From Roseiarcus sp963835955 (GTDB lineage Bacteria; Pseudomonadota; Alphaproteobacteria; Rhizobiales; Beijerinckiaceae), in assembly GCA_963835955.1 (NCBI GenBank), contig CAWIHZ010000017.1:248001-312000 (forward strand): a stretch of 64,000 bases of DNA. The letters run 5' to 3'. Made by a program: the position numbers and the translations under genes. Positions 25,241 through 44,526 of the stretch are shown here, piece by piece. Numbering within the stretch: the first letter of the stretch is position 1; every line of letters starts with the position of its first letter. The notes below the pieces were generated by a model, which had not been told where the DNA came from, made no database searches, and saw only the letters and a list, made by a program, of their open reading frames with translations.

Positions 25241-25857
25241 TTGAACCGCGCCTCCAGCGCTTCGATCGCCGCCTTGGTCAGCACGAGTTTCTCGCGCCGC
25301 ATGATGTCGTAGACGTTGACGCCCTGAACCGGCAGAACATCGATCCGCGGCAGGTTGCGGGCGGCGATGGCGAATTTCTGGTGCACTTGAGCGCCGTCGA
25401 CGATGAGGGCGCTCTTCAACGCCGCCCTGGCGAAGGAGGCGCGCAACGCCTTCGTCTTTCCCTCCTCCAGCGTCGCGTTCTCCCAGACCACCAGGCCTCC
25501 GGCTCTCGCCTTGGCCGAGAGCGCGTGGCGCAGGGCCAGCGCCCTGACCTTCTTGGGCAGGTCGTGGGCGTGGCTGTGAACGACCGGACCCATAGCGCGT
25601 CCCCCGCCCCGGAACTGCGGCACCCGCGCCGAGCCATGGCGGGCGCCGCCGGTGCCCTTCTGCTTGTAGATTTTTTTGCCGGTGCGATTGATCTCGGCGC
25701 GCCCCAGCGTCTGGTGATTGCCGCCCTGTCGCTTGGCGAGTTGCCAGCGCACCATGCGCGCGATCAGGTCGGCGCGCGGCTCGAGGCCGAAAATCTCGTC
25801 GTTGAGCTCCAACGAGCCGGCCGCCGCTCCGTCCATCGACGTCATGTCGAATTTCAT
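25237..25857 (-). CDS. rplD: 50S ribosomal protein L4
   Basis: 206 residues with the extended loop KKIYKQKGTGGARHGSARVP and FRGGGRAMGPVVHSHAHDLP, typical of L4, which lines the exit tunnel and in E. coli represses the S10 operon. It lies four bases from rplC and overlaps rplW. Confidence 0.97.
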   Translation of the reverse strand: MKFDMTSMDGAAAGSLELNDEIFGLEPRADLIARMVRWQLAKRQGGNHQTLGRAEINRTGKKIYKQKGTGGARHGSARVPQFRGGGRAMGPVVHSHAHDLPKKVRALALRHALSAKARAGGLVVWENATLEEGKTKALRASFARAALKSALIVDGAQVHQKFAIAARNLPRIDVLPVQGVNVYDIMRREKLVLTKAAIEALEARFK

Positions 25858-25861
25858 AACG

Positions 25862-26587
25862 TCATTCTCCTCTTGGCGCTTCGACGGGCGCGGCTTCGCC
25901 AGCGGCCTCGGCGTGAACCCGGAACTTGCCCGGTGTCGGCGCGTCTTTCGGCAGCGGCTTCTTCACCGCGTCCCGCATCTCGATCCAGCCGCCGGCATGA
26001 CCGGGGACCGCGCCCTCGACCAGGATGAGGCCGCGCTCGACGTCGGTGCGCACCACCCGAAGGTTCTGGGTCGTCACTTTTTCGACCCCCATGTGCCCGG
26101 CCATTTTCTTGTTCTTCCAGGTCTTGCCCGGATCCTGACGACCGCCGGTCGAACCATGCGAACGGTGGGAGATCGACACGCCGTGGGACGCGCGCAAGCC
26201 GGCGAAGTTCCATCGCTTCATCGGGCCGGCGAACCCCTTGCCGATGGTCACGCCGGTGACGTCGACATATTGGCCGACCGCGAAATGGTCGGCCGTGATC
26301 TCCGCCCCGACCGGGATCATCTTGTCTTCGGCGACGCGGAATTCGGCAAGGCGCAATTTCGGCTCGACATGCGCGACCGCGAAACGGCCCCGTTCGGCCT
26401 TCGAGACATTCTTGACCTTGGCCTTCCCGATTCCGAGCTGGAGCGCGGTGTAGCCGTTCTTTTCCTGGGTGCGATGCGCGACCACCTGACAGCCTTCCAC
26501 CTGGAGGACGGTGACCGGCACGTGATCGCCCGCATCGTTGAAGACGCGGGACATGCCCAGCTTCTTTGCGATGATCCCTGAACGCAT
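25862..26587 (-). CDS. rplC: 50S ribosomal protein L3
   Basis: 241 residues from MRSGIIAKKLGMSRVFNDAG, with GFAGPMKRWNFAGLRASHGV and RSHGSTGGRQDPGKTWKNKK containing the glutamine that is methylated in many bacteria. The Ala-rich tail (EAAGEAAPVEAPRGE) is longer than usual. An in-frame ATG at 26641 would add 18 non-conserved residues. Confidence 0.97.
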   Translation of the reverse strand: MRSGIIAKKLGMSRVFNDAGDHVPVTVLQVEGCQVVAHRTQEKNGYTALQLGIGKAKVKNVSKAERGRFAVAHVEPKLRLAEFRVAEDKMIPVGAEITADHFAVGQYVDVTGVTIGKGFAGPMKRWNFAGLRASHGVSISHRSHGSTGGRQDPGKTWKNKKMAGHMGVEKVTTQNLRVVRTDVERGLILVEGAVPGHAGGWIEMRDAVKKPLPKDAPTPGKFRVHAEAAGEAAPVEAPRGE

Positions 26588-26646
26588 TGGCGTTGATCCT
26601 TCGTGAGCGCCCTGCGGAAGAACCGGCGAGGCGCTCGTCAAATCCC

Positions 26647-26955
<309 letters not shown>

Positions 26956-27022
26956 CTGTCAAATCCCTGCCGGCGCGAGCGGGCCGTTCATCGCCCCGCC
27001 CTTGGTCGCTGGTCGCAACGCC

Positions 27023-28213
27023 TCACTCGGTGATCGATACGACGACCCCGGACCCGACGGTGCGGCCGCCCTCCCGGATGGCGAAGCGCAGCTTCTCCTC
27101 CATCGCGATCGGAACGATCAGCGCGACGTCGATGGTCACGTTGTCGCCCGGCATCACCATTTCCGTCCCCTGCGGCAACTGGACGATGCCGGTCACGTCG
27201 GTGGTGCGAAAATAGAACTGGGGACGATAATTGGTGAAGAACGGCGTGTGCCGCCCGCCCTCCTCCTTAGTGAGAATGTAGGCTTCGGCCTTGAACTTGG
27301 TGTGCGGCTTGACGGAGCCGGGTTTGCACAGCACCTGACCACGCTCCACGTCCTCGCGCTTGGTGCCGCGCAGCAGGCAACCGACATTGTCGCCCGCCTC
27401 CCCCTGATCGAGCAGCTTGCGGAACATTTCGACCCCGGTGACGGTCGTCTTGACCGTCGGCTTCAGACCGACGATCTCGACTTCCTCGCCGACCTTGATG
27501 ATTCCGCGCTCGATGCGGCCGGTGACGACGGTGCCGCGCCCCGAGATCGAGAACACGTCCTCGACCGGCATCAGGAACGGCTGGTCCTTGGGCCGCTCCG
27601 GCTGCGGGATATAGGCGTCGACCGCGTCCATCAGCTTGAGAATCGAATCGTGCCCCATCTCGGGCGACTTGCCCTCGAGCGCCAGCAGCGCCGACCCCTT
27701 GACGATCGGAATGTCGTCGCCGGGGAATTCGTATCGGGAGAGAAGCTCGCGGACCTCGAGCTCGACCAGCTCGAGCAGCTCCGGATCGTCGACCATGTCG
27801 ACCTTGTTCAGATAAACGACCAGCGCCGGCACGCCGACCTGACGGGCGAGCAGGATGTGCTCCCGGGTCTGCGGCATCGGCCCGTCGGCGGCGGAGACGA
27901 CCAGGATTGCGCCATCCATCTGCGCGGCGCCGGTGATCATGTTCTTCACATAGTCGGCGTGTCCGGGACAGTCGACGTGGGCGTAGTGCCGCTTCTTGGT
28001 CTCGTACTCGACATGCGCGGTGGAGATCGTGATGCCGCGCGCCTTCTCCTCGGGCGCCTTGTCGATCTGGTCGTAGGCGGTGAAGGTCGCCCCGCCCGTC
28101 TCCGCCAGGACCTTGGTGATCGCGGCGGTCAACGTCGTCTTGCCGTGGTCGACGTGGCCGATCGTGCCGATGTTGCAATGCGGCTTGTTACGCGAAAATT
28201 TTACCTTGGCCAT
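27023..28213 (-). CDS. tuf: elongation factor Tu
   Basis: 396 residues. The GTPase motifs are GHVDHGKTT (G1), DCPGHADYV (G3) and NKVDMVDD (G4), followed by beta-barrel domains 2 and 3 with RGTVVTGRIERG and the C-terminal GGRTVGSGVVVSI. It delivers aminoacyl-tRNA to the ribosome. It lies 49 bases after fusA in the standard str order. Whether the genome carries a second tuf copy cannot be seen. Confidence 0.98.
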   Translation of the reverse strand: MAKVKFSRNKPHCNIGTIGHVDHGKTTLTAAITKVLAETGGATFTAYDQIDKAPEEKARGITISTAHVEYETKKRHYAHVDCPGHADYVKNMITGAAQMDGAILVVSAADGPMPQTREHILLARQVGVPALVVYLNKVDMVDDPELLELVELEVRELLSRYEFPGDDIPIVKGSALLALEGKSPEMGHDSILKLMDAVDAYIPQPERPKDQPFLMPVEDVFSISGRGTVVTGRIERGIIKVGEEVEIVGLKPTVKTTVTGVEMFRKLLDQGEAGDNVGCLLRGTKREDVERGQVLCKPGSVKPHTKFKAEAYILTKEEGGRHTPFFTNYRPQFYFRTTDVTGIVQLPQGTEMVMPGDNVTIDVALIVPIAMEEKLRFAIREGGRTVGSGVVVSITE

Positions 28214-28262
28214 GGCCGGACTCCTTCTTGTGGCCCTTTAAGCGTCGGCGCGCATCGGCGCC

Positions 28263-30339
<2,077 letters not shown>

Positions 30340-30372
30340 GATCCTGTTCCCGCTTGCCCTGTCGACCGCGGC

Positions 30373-30843
30373 TTACCAGCGGTAGTGAGCGAAGGCGCGG
30401 TTCGCTTCCGCCATGCGATGGGTGTCTTCGCGCTTCTTGACCGCGGCGCCGCGATTGTTCGAGGCGTCGAGCAATTCGGACGAGAGCCGGTCCACCATGG
30501 TCTTGTCGTTGCGGCCGCGGGCGGCGGAGATGATCCAGCGGATCGCCAGGGCCTGACGTCGATCGGTGCGCACTTCGACCGGCACCTGATAAGTCGCTCC
30601 GCCGACGCGGCGCGAGCGCACTTCGACCGAGGGCGCGACATTCTCGAGCGCCTGCTTGAAAACGGCGAGCGGGTCGCTCTTCACCTTGGCCTCGACGTTG
30701 TCGAACGCGCCATAAACGATCGCCTCCGCGACCGACTTCTTTCCCTCGTACATGATCGTGTTCATGAACTTCGCAACCACCACGTCACCGAATTTGGCGT
30801 CAGGGATGATCGCGCGTTTTTCAGCGCTATGCCGGCGGGACAT
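30373..30843 (-). CDS. rpsG: 30S ribosomal protein S7
   Basis: 156 residues: MSRRHSAEKRAIIPDAKFGD, GKKSVAEAIVYGAFDNVEAK and VEVRSRRVGGATYQVPVEVR, the S7 signature. It organises the 3' domain of 16S rRNA; in E. coli it also represses the str operon. Confidence 0.97.
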   Translation of the reverse strand: MSRRHSAEKRAIIPDAKFGDVVVAKFMNTIMYEGKKSVAEAIVYGAFDNVEAKVKSDPLAVFKQALENVAPSVEVRSRRVGGATYQVPVEVRTDRRQALAIRWIISAARGRNDKTMVDRLSSELLDASNNRGAAVKKREDTHRMAEANRAFAHYRW

Positions 30844-30945
30844 GGCCTAACTCTCTCTTTTCGTCATAGCCGGATTGGTCGCGGCCATTGGATGAATTCG
30901 CTTTTGCGGGCTTTGCTTCTCGGATTACTTGAGACGCCTGTCGGA

Positions 30946-31317
30946 TTATTTCGGACGCTTGGCCCCGTACTTCGAGCGGCGCTGCTTGCGGTCCTTGACG
31001 CCCTGGGTGTCGAGCACGCCGCGCAGGATGTGATAGCGCACGCCCGGCAGATCCTTGACGCGGCCGCCGCGGATCATCACCACCGAGTGCTCCTGAAGAT
31101 TGTGGCCTTCGCCGGGGATATAGCCGATCACCTCGAAGCCATTGGTCAACCGCACCTTGGCCACCTTGCGCAGCGCCGAATTCGGCTTCTTCGGCGTCGT
31201 CGTGTAGACGCGCGTGCACACGCCGCGCTTCTGCGGGCTGGCCTGAAGGTGGCGGGCCTTCTCGCGGTAGGTTTTCGGTTGCCGCGGCTTGCGGATCAAC
31301 TGACTGATCGTCGGCAT
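30946..31317 (-). CDS. rpsL: 30S ribosomal protein S12
   Basis: 123 residues: MPTISQLIRKPRQPKTYREK, with TTTPKKPNSALRKVAKVRLT containing the lysine that is mutated in streptomycin resistance (wild-type KPNSA here), and PGEGHNLQEHSVVMIRGGRV. The second hot spot also looks wild type, so no target-based streptomycin resistance is evident. First gene of the str block. Confidence 0.97.
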   Translation of the reverse strand: MPTISQLIRKPRQPKTYREKARHLQASPQKRGVCTRVYTTTPKKPNSALRKVAKVRLTNGFEVIGYIPGEGHNLQEHSVVMIRGGRVKDLPGVRYHILRGVLDTQGVKDRKQRRSKYGAKRPK

Positions 31318-32091
31318 GCAAGGCCCTTACTTAAGTTCACATCCCTCGACGTCCGACGCAAAGCCGAACGCCATCGAATCCCTTGACCCATCGCTGCCCG
31401 CGAAACCTTGAGGGCAACGCGCGAAACCAACAGCGCCCTCAAAACCCCGACTGGGTTTGGGCGCCGCCGAAAGCAGAGGATCACGGCCAGAGCCGCGATC
31501 GTGCCAAACAGAACCGGCCCTCAAGGGCCGGCATGTCGGTCGTCGATGAGATCGTCAGCGTTTAGAGCCGTTGGGTACCCGACGCGTCGTCCGATACAGC
31601 GAAGCTCTACGGCCTGTCGAAAGCGCGCGGAACATATTCGTCGATTGCCGCGCCGTCAACCCCTTGGCGGCAACAAATCGCCGCAGCGGCGCGAGTATTG
31701 TCGCATCGCCGAATAGCCCTGACCGCGCCCCGCCGCACGGCCAGACAATAGAAGGGGGCCCCGACCTCGCGCTGGGACAAGCGGAACCGATAACCGATGA
31801 AAAGGAGCCAGTTCCAACGAGCGCGCGAACGGACCAAATTCTCGGCTTAGCGCGCCGCGGTCTTCTTCTCTCCTTGGCGCCGCGTCAATTGCTCTCTCGG
31901 AATTGTGGATAACCCGCCTGGCTCGCGCAAGTCGCTATTGCAATTCGTAGTTATTTTATAAAAAATTCTTATGGCGGATAAACGATTCAACTATGCCGAA
32001 AGGGAACGCTCTCAGCTTTGCGAGCGCACGGCACTCCTCTTGTTGCCGGCGAGCGCGGAGCCGGGGTCGCCAACGCAAATAGGGGATGACT
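31318..32091. other. 774-base gap between the divergent rpsL and gcrA-like genes
   Basis: No gene is supported. It must hold the leftward promoter of rpsL-rpsG-fusA-tuf, or rpsL must be reached from rpoC by read-through across a terminator, and the rightward promoter of the gcrA-like gene. The only AT-rich island is 31937-31975 (TTGCAATTCGTAGTTATTT and what follows), a plausible promoter site for the plus-strand gene. I could not fix -10/-35 boxes with confidence. Confidence 0.4.
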
Positions 32092-32538
32092 ATGGATTGG
32101 ACTCTTTGGACGGAGGCGGAAAAAGCGACCGCCGTCAAGCAATGGGAGCTAGGACTGTCGGCAGGACTGATCGCCATCGAATTGAGCCGAATGTCAAACC
32201 GCCTATTCACGCGCAACATGGTGATGGGCAAGATCAACAGGCTCCAAAAAGACGGATTGATCGGCGCGCGCAACGGAGCCATCCAAAAGAAACAATATGG
32301 CCCCAGAGTTGCAAAACCAAGATTAGTTTGCCGCCCGGTCGAATTGCCGAAGGCTGACCCGCTGCACGTTCCCCTGGAGGCCCTGACCAAAAATTCCTGC
32401 AAATGGACATTCGGCATACCGCAGGACGAGGACTTCAATTATTGCGGCCTTCCGGTTGAAAGGGTTTCGTTCTGCAGATACCACGCGGCGCTCGTTTATA
32501 GGAAGACGGTCCGACACGGGCTCGCGCGTTGTGCTTGA
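32092..32538 (+). CDS. GcrA-family cell-cycle regulator
   Basis: This 148-residue protein has the GcrA layout: an N-terminal Trp-containing helix-turn-helix (MDWTLWTEAEKATAVKQWEL, GLSAGLIAIELSR, NMVMGKINRLQKDGLIG) and a C-terminal zinc-like segment (NSCKWTFGIPQDEDFNYCGL, CRYHAALVY). In Caulobacter GcrA binds RNA polymerase sigma-70 at promoters carrying CcrM-methylated GANTC. Because the helix-turn-helix is more divergent than in canonical GcrA, this may be a paralogue. The start at 32092 is chosen because AGGGGA lies just upstream; an ATG six bases earlier is also in frame. It interrupts the usual rpoC-rpsL junction on the opposite strand. Confidence 0.8.
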   Translation: MDWTLWTEAEKATAVKQWELGLSAGLIAIELSRMSNRLFTRNMVMGKINRLQKDGLIGARNGAIQKKQYGPRVAKPRLVCRPVELPKADPLHVPLEALTKNSCKWTFGIPQDEDFNYCGLPVERVSFCRYHAALVYRKTVRHGLARCA

Positions 32539-32619
32539 GATTGAAAGCGACGCCGGCGCGCATGGCGGCCGGACGCGGGGCTGACCCGCCGCATGCGCGA
32601 ACAAACGGCTGCCCGACAT

Positions 32620-32649
32620 AAAAAAGAGCCGCCCGAAGGCGGCTTTTTT
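32620..32649 (+). terminator. bidirectional rho-independent terminator between gcrA-like and rpoC
   Basis: Perfect stem GCCGCC (32628-32633), loop CGAA, GGCGGC (32638-32643), followed by six T. The left side has an A-run at 32620-32625, so the same hairpin ends with a U-run in either direction. It is placed to end both the plus-strand gcrA-like transcript and the minus-strand rpoC transcript. Confidence 0.9.
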
Positions 32650-32669
32650 CGTTTCGCGGGCGGGAGACG

Positions 32670-36921
<4,252 letters not shown>

Positions 36922-37054
36922 GGTCCTCTCCCGCGAAGTCCGGCGCAACCCGCGCTCGAACCCGCATTGATGAATGAGAAGCCGCGGCGAAGGCGCCGCG
37001 ACCGAGACGCTCGGCGGTGGACGGGCCCGCGCACCGGAGCGCGGCCCCCGCCGC

Positions 37055-41176
<4,122 letters not shown>

Positions 41177-41435
41177 GTCGCTCCTCGATTCTCGCCGCCG
41201 GTCCCGGAGCCCGCCCCGCGCCGATGAGACGCGGGAAGGATGAAGTCCGCTGACCGGCGTGGCGTCCCCGACGCCCCAGGTTTCTAAATTGTCGCGCCGC
41301 CGCTCGACGGATCCGCCCCCGTCGCCGATGATGCTCGCGCCAAACGCTTCATGCTCCAAACGCCTGAACGGCCCCAGGCCCAAGGCCGGGACCGTCCAAT
41401 TTTTAAGACCGGACCCCTGAAGGGCCGGTCGCCCA

Positions 41436-41813
41436 TTACTTGAGCTCGACCTTCGCGCCGACTTTCTCCAGGGCGGCCTTGATCTTTTCGGCCTCTTCCT
41501 TGCCGACGCCTTCCTTGACCGGCTTCGGCGCGCCTTCGACCAGGTCCTTGGCTTCTTTGAGACCGAGCGCGGTGATGGCGCGGACTTCCTTGATGACTTC
41601 GATCTTCTTGTCGCCGATGGCGGCGAGGACGACCGTGAACTCGGTCTGCTCCTCGACCGGCGCCGCGGCGGCCGCGCCCGCAGGCGCCGCCGCGACCGCG
41701 ACCGCAGCCGCGGCGGAGACGCCCCACTTGGATTCGAGCAGCTTGGCGAGCTCGGCGGCTTCCAGAACCGTGAGGCTCGAGAGTTCGTCGACGATTTTTT
41801 CCAGATTGGCCAT
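41436..41813 (-). CDS. rplL: 50S ribosomal protein L7/L12
   Basis: 125 residues from MANLEKIVDELSSLTVLEAA, an Ala-rich hinge, and the C-terminal factor-binding domain (VIKEVRAITALGLKEAKDLV, EEAEKIKAALEKVGAKVELK). It forms the flexible stalk that recruits elongation factors. A 260-base gap with no gene separates it from rpoB. Confidence 0.97.
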   Translation of the reverse strand: MANLEKIVDELSSLTVLEAAELAKLLESKWGVSAAAAVAVAAAPAGAAAAAPVEEQTEFTVVLAAIGDKKIEVIKEVRAITALGLKEAKDLVEGAPKPVKEGVGKEEAEKIKAALEKVGAKVELK

Positions 41814-41870
41814 TACGGTGCTTCCCATATCTAGTTCGAACTGAATGTTTGTGAAGGGCCTTTAAGGCCT

Positions 41871-42386
41871 TCAGGCTGCGTCTTTGGCGGCATAGGCCCC
41901 CACGACCCGCGCGAGCTTTGCGGCCGGCGCGGTGGCGAGCTGTGCGATTTTGGTCGCCGGGGCGGCGATGAGCCCCAGGAGTTTGGCGCGCAGCTCGTCG
42001 AGGGAGGGCAAGGTCGCGAGCGCCTTGATTCCTTCGACATCGAGGGCCGTCTTGCCCATGGCCCCGCCCAGAACCACGAATTTCTCGTGATCCTTGGCGA
42101 AAGCCACGGCTGCCTTGGCCGCCGCCACCGGATCGATCGAATGAGCGATCAGGGTCGGCCCCTTGAGCAGGGAACCGATCGAGGCGACGTCCGTGCCTTT
42201 GAGCGCAATCTGGGCGAGGCGGTTCTTGGCGACCTGAACATTGGCCCCAGCCTGCCGCATCTGCTTGCGCAAATGCTGCATCTGGGCGACTGTCAGGCCG
42301 GAATAATGCGCCACCACCACGACCGACGTTTTGGCGAAAACGTCGTGCAGGGCCGCGACGGCTTCGGTCTTTTCCGCTTTGTCCAC
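41871..42386 (-). CDS. rplJ: 50S ribosomal protein L10
   Basis: 171 residues when started at GTG 42386 (VDKAEKTEAVAALHDVFAKT), which is preceded by GGAGAC and matches homologues. Further upstream ATGs would add unrelated sequence. The SVVVVAHYSGLTVAQMQHLR and KGPTLIAHSIDPVAAAKAAV segments are typical; the Ala-rich C-terminal helix binds L7/L12. rplK and rplA, usually directly upstream, are absent. Confidence 0.95.
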   Translation of the reverse strand: MDKAEKTEAVAALHDVFAKTSVVVVAHYSGLTVAQMQHLRKQMRQAGANVQVAKNRLAQIALKGTDVASIGSLLKGPTLIAHSIDPVAAAKAAVAFAKDHEKFVVLGGAMGKTALDVEGIKALATLPSLDELRAKLLGLIAAPATKIAQLATAPAAKLARVVGAYAAKDAA

Positions 42387-42995
42387 GGTGCTCGTCTCCG
42401 GTCGGCGGGCCTCGAGAACTCTCGGGGCCGCCTGTTGCACATGCCGCGCCGCTCAGAATTCGCAAAACGAAAACGAGCGCCGCGACGGCTTGCGCCTGTC
42501 CCCGGAGGCGGGCTTTAAAAAAGCCCGGCGCCGGACAGAAGGTTCGAACCGCATTCGGCCCGCCCGGAATTTCCGGACGGCTTGAAATTCGGTCTTCCCC
42601 GTCTATGCTGGCCCCTTCCCCTCGCGGGGTTTTGAGGAATTAAGCGTTTCGCCCGAAGGCGTTACGCGCCGGCAGTCTCGGACAGGACATGGCCGGAACG
42701 AACGCAAAAGGATAACCCTCGCGTCCTCCAGCCACTCCGCCGCTCCCGCTCCGACCAGCCGCAAACGGTCCAATCCTCACAGGGCGGTAGCCATGTATGA
42801 TCATTTGGGGTCGCATCGCGCCGCCAACCCCAGCCGGTCCCTTTAGCGCCTTCGGCGCGCCGCGACAAGGGGGCGGCCAAGATTTTTTGCGCCGCAATAG
42901 GGCTAATCAACAAAATATGAATATACGAGCGCCCGGAGTGGGATGAAGGTTCGATGACGGGCGGGCGGCGACGATTCGCCGCCGCGCCGTTCCCG
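42387..42995. other. leader region of rplJ and gene-free gap, with a strong hairpin
   Basis: The rplJ leader should lie in 42387-42640. At 42510-42526 an inverted repeat GGGCTTT-AAA-AAAGCCC forms a perfect seven-pair stem, extended by further GC pairs; L10 leaders in other bacteria fold to bind L10-L12, but I could not match that structure here. Further right (42640-42940) there is no gene I can support. Confidence 0.45.
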
Positions 42996-43472
42996 CTACG
43001 GATTGGCGGTAAAATTGCAGCTCGCGCCGCCGCCGGCTCTGTCGCGCACCTGGGCGGGGACAATCGTGCATTTGAGCTGTTTGACGCTTTCATAGATCGA
43101 GCCGGCCGCTCCGCTCGAGGGAACGCCGACCTCGATCAGAGTCGCGTACAGCTCATGCGCCTGGCGGCCGGCGAGCGTTACGGTTCGCGGGCCGAACGTC
43201 AGCCGGCAGTCCTTGTACGTGATGTCCACGTCGCTGATGCGGCAGGTCGCTTCGTCGGCCTTGACGACGATGGTCGAGCCTGCGCGAAAGCGCGCGCTCG
43301 CCCGGCCGTCGAGATAGGCGCGGAGCAGCCTCTTTTGCACCCGCGTCACGGCCGGCGAATGCTCGGCGACCAGCGCCGCGAGCGAAAGCGCGCCGTTGCC
43401 GCTGGCGCTCCCGGCGAAGGCGGCCGGACTGACGAACAACAGAGGAATTGCGAGAATGATGGTTCGCTTCAT
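42996..43472 (-). CDS. secreted protein of unknown function
   Basis: 158 residues from MKRTIILAIPLLFVSPAAFA, a clear signal peptide with cleavage after AFA. The mature part has three to four cysteines (ATCRISDVDITYKDC, LKCTIVP, GASCNF), suggesting disulfides, and a central GPRTVTLAGRQAHELYATLI. I do not recognise the family. It stands alone between rplJ and the next small gene. Confidence 0.65.
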   Translation of the reverse strand: MKRTIILAIPLLFVSPAAFAGSASGNGALSLAALVAEHSPAVTRVQKRLLRAYLDGRASARFRAGSTIVVKADEATCRISDVDITYKDCRLTFGPRTVTLAGRQAHELYATLIEVGVPSSGAAGSIYESVKQLKCTIVPAQVRDRAGGGASCNFTANP

Positions 43473-43605
43473 CGACTTGCCTCCCGACAAATAGACTGGC
43501 CCCCCGGTATGTCGCCCGCCGCGCCCCGGCAGGTCCTTATCCGCCGCGAAAAAACCCGGGTGGGGAGACGCCCGGAGAAAAACGCAAACGCGCCGATCCG
43601 GCTCC

Positions 43606-43851
43606 CTATGGCTTCCTTAGCAGCAAAAGCTTGACCTCCTCCAGCAGCATGTAGGTCGCTCTGAGGCCGGTGCTGAGGTCGATCAGGCCCTTATTCGTGA
43701 GCCAGAGTCCGCGCCACAAATCCAATTCGGCTTCGTGCCTGGCTTGATCGGCTGGCGCGGGTTTGATCGCCTTCAGCTTCAGCCCCGCCTTTACGATTTC
43801 CATATCGGCTTGCGTGAAATTCGCCTTGGCGTCGTCGGTGGGTCGCGACAT
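43606..43851 (-). CDS. small hypothetical protein
   Basis: 81 residues, mostly helical in appearance: NFTQADMEIVKAGLKLKAIK, ARHEAELDLWRGLWLTNKGL and a C-terminal YMLLEEVKLLLLRKP. No signal peptide. I do not recognise the family. Coding is plausible because the start at 43851 is followed by a balanced composition, but no homology anchors it. Confidence 0.5.
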   Translation of the reverse strand: MSRPTDDAKANFTQADMEIVKAGLKLKAIKPAPADQARHEAELDLWRGLWLTNKGLIDLSTGLRATYMLLEEVKLLLLRKP

Positions 43852-44088
43852 GCTGATCGTCCTCCCGATTTAAACTGGGCGCGGCGCTTCCCGACCGCCC
43901 GTCCCCGTTCCCTGTTTACGCGCTGCGAGCGGCGAGTGGTTCAAATCAAACGATTGGCGCCCGATTGGCAATGTCGCTAATGGGCGGACTCCGGGCCTAC
44001 ACGCGTCGCCAGGGAACGCCCGCACTCCGCCCAGAGCGGTCTGCCAAATTTCAGTTGCGAGCTATGCATCTCGGTAGAGCTTCGACTC

Positions 44089-44499
44089 TCACCCTTTGCG
44101 GGCGTCGCGCAGCATCATCGCCATCCGCTCGAGGAGCTTCCAGCCGATCGCGCCGTTCTGCTCGACGAACGGACGGAAGTCCCAGTACGTCAACCCGTAG
44201 CAGGCCAGCTCGGTCGCCGCGACGATCGTCGCCATGCGCGCGCCCTGATCGATCAAGGCGACCTCGCCGAAATAGTCGCCGGCCTTCAGGGTCGAGCGTT
44301 CATTGCCGCCGATGAACACTGTCGCCTCGCCGGACTCGATAACGAAGAAGGCCGCGCCGCCCGAGCCCTCCTTGACGACCGTCTCGCCCTTGGGGAAACG
44401 CCGCTCCTTGAACAGGCGCGCGACGCTCAGCAGTTCGCGCCGGGTCAGATCGGCGAACAGCGGCAGACGCTGCAGGGGTTCAATCGGGACGCCATGCAT
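44089..44499 (-). CDS. stand-alone cyclic-nucleotide-binding domain protein
   Basis: 136 residues forming one CNB domain: PLQRLPLFADLTRRELLSVA, FPKGETVVKEGSGGAAFFVI, ESGEATVF, and the phosphate-binding cassette LKAGDYFGEVALIDQGARMA with the Glu and the small residue before Arg. No DNA-binding domain follows. It is 27 bases downstream of the PEP-synthase-like gene on the same strand, so it may sense cAMP (for example from the cyclase at 7 kb) and act on that enzyme pair. That link is inference. Confidence 0.85.
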   Translation of the reverse strand: MHGVPIEPLQRLPLFADLTRRELLSVARLFKERRFPKGETVVKEGSGGAAFFVIESGEATVFIGGNERSTLKAGDYFGEVALIDQGARMATIVAATELACYGLTYWDFRPFVEQNGAIGWKLLERMAMMLRDARKG

Positions 44500-44526
44500 G
44501 AAACCGATCCTCGCTCGTCGCGCCGT

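Noticed and set aside
42582..42632. TTGAAA-16 bp-TATGCT followed by a CCCCTCGCGGGGTTTT hairpin, like a tiny RNA gene
   Set aside because: The hairpin would begin within about ten bases of the transcription start, leaving no RNA body. Probably chance or part of the rplJ leader.
43925..43975. GGTTCAAATC, resembling a tRNA T-loop
   Set aside because: The flanking bases do not pair into a T-stem and no acceptor or anticodon arms are present.
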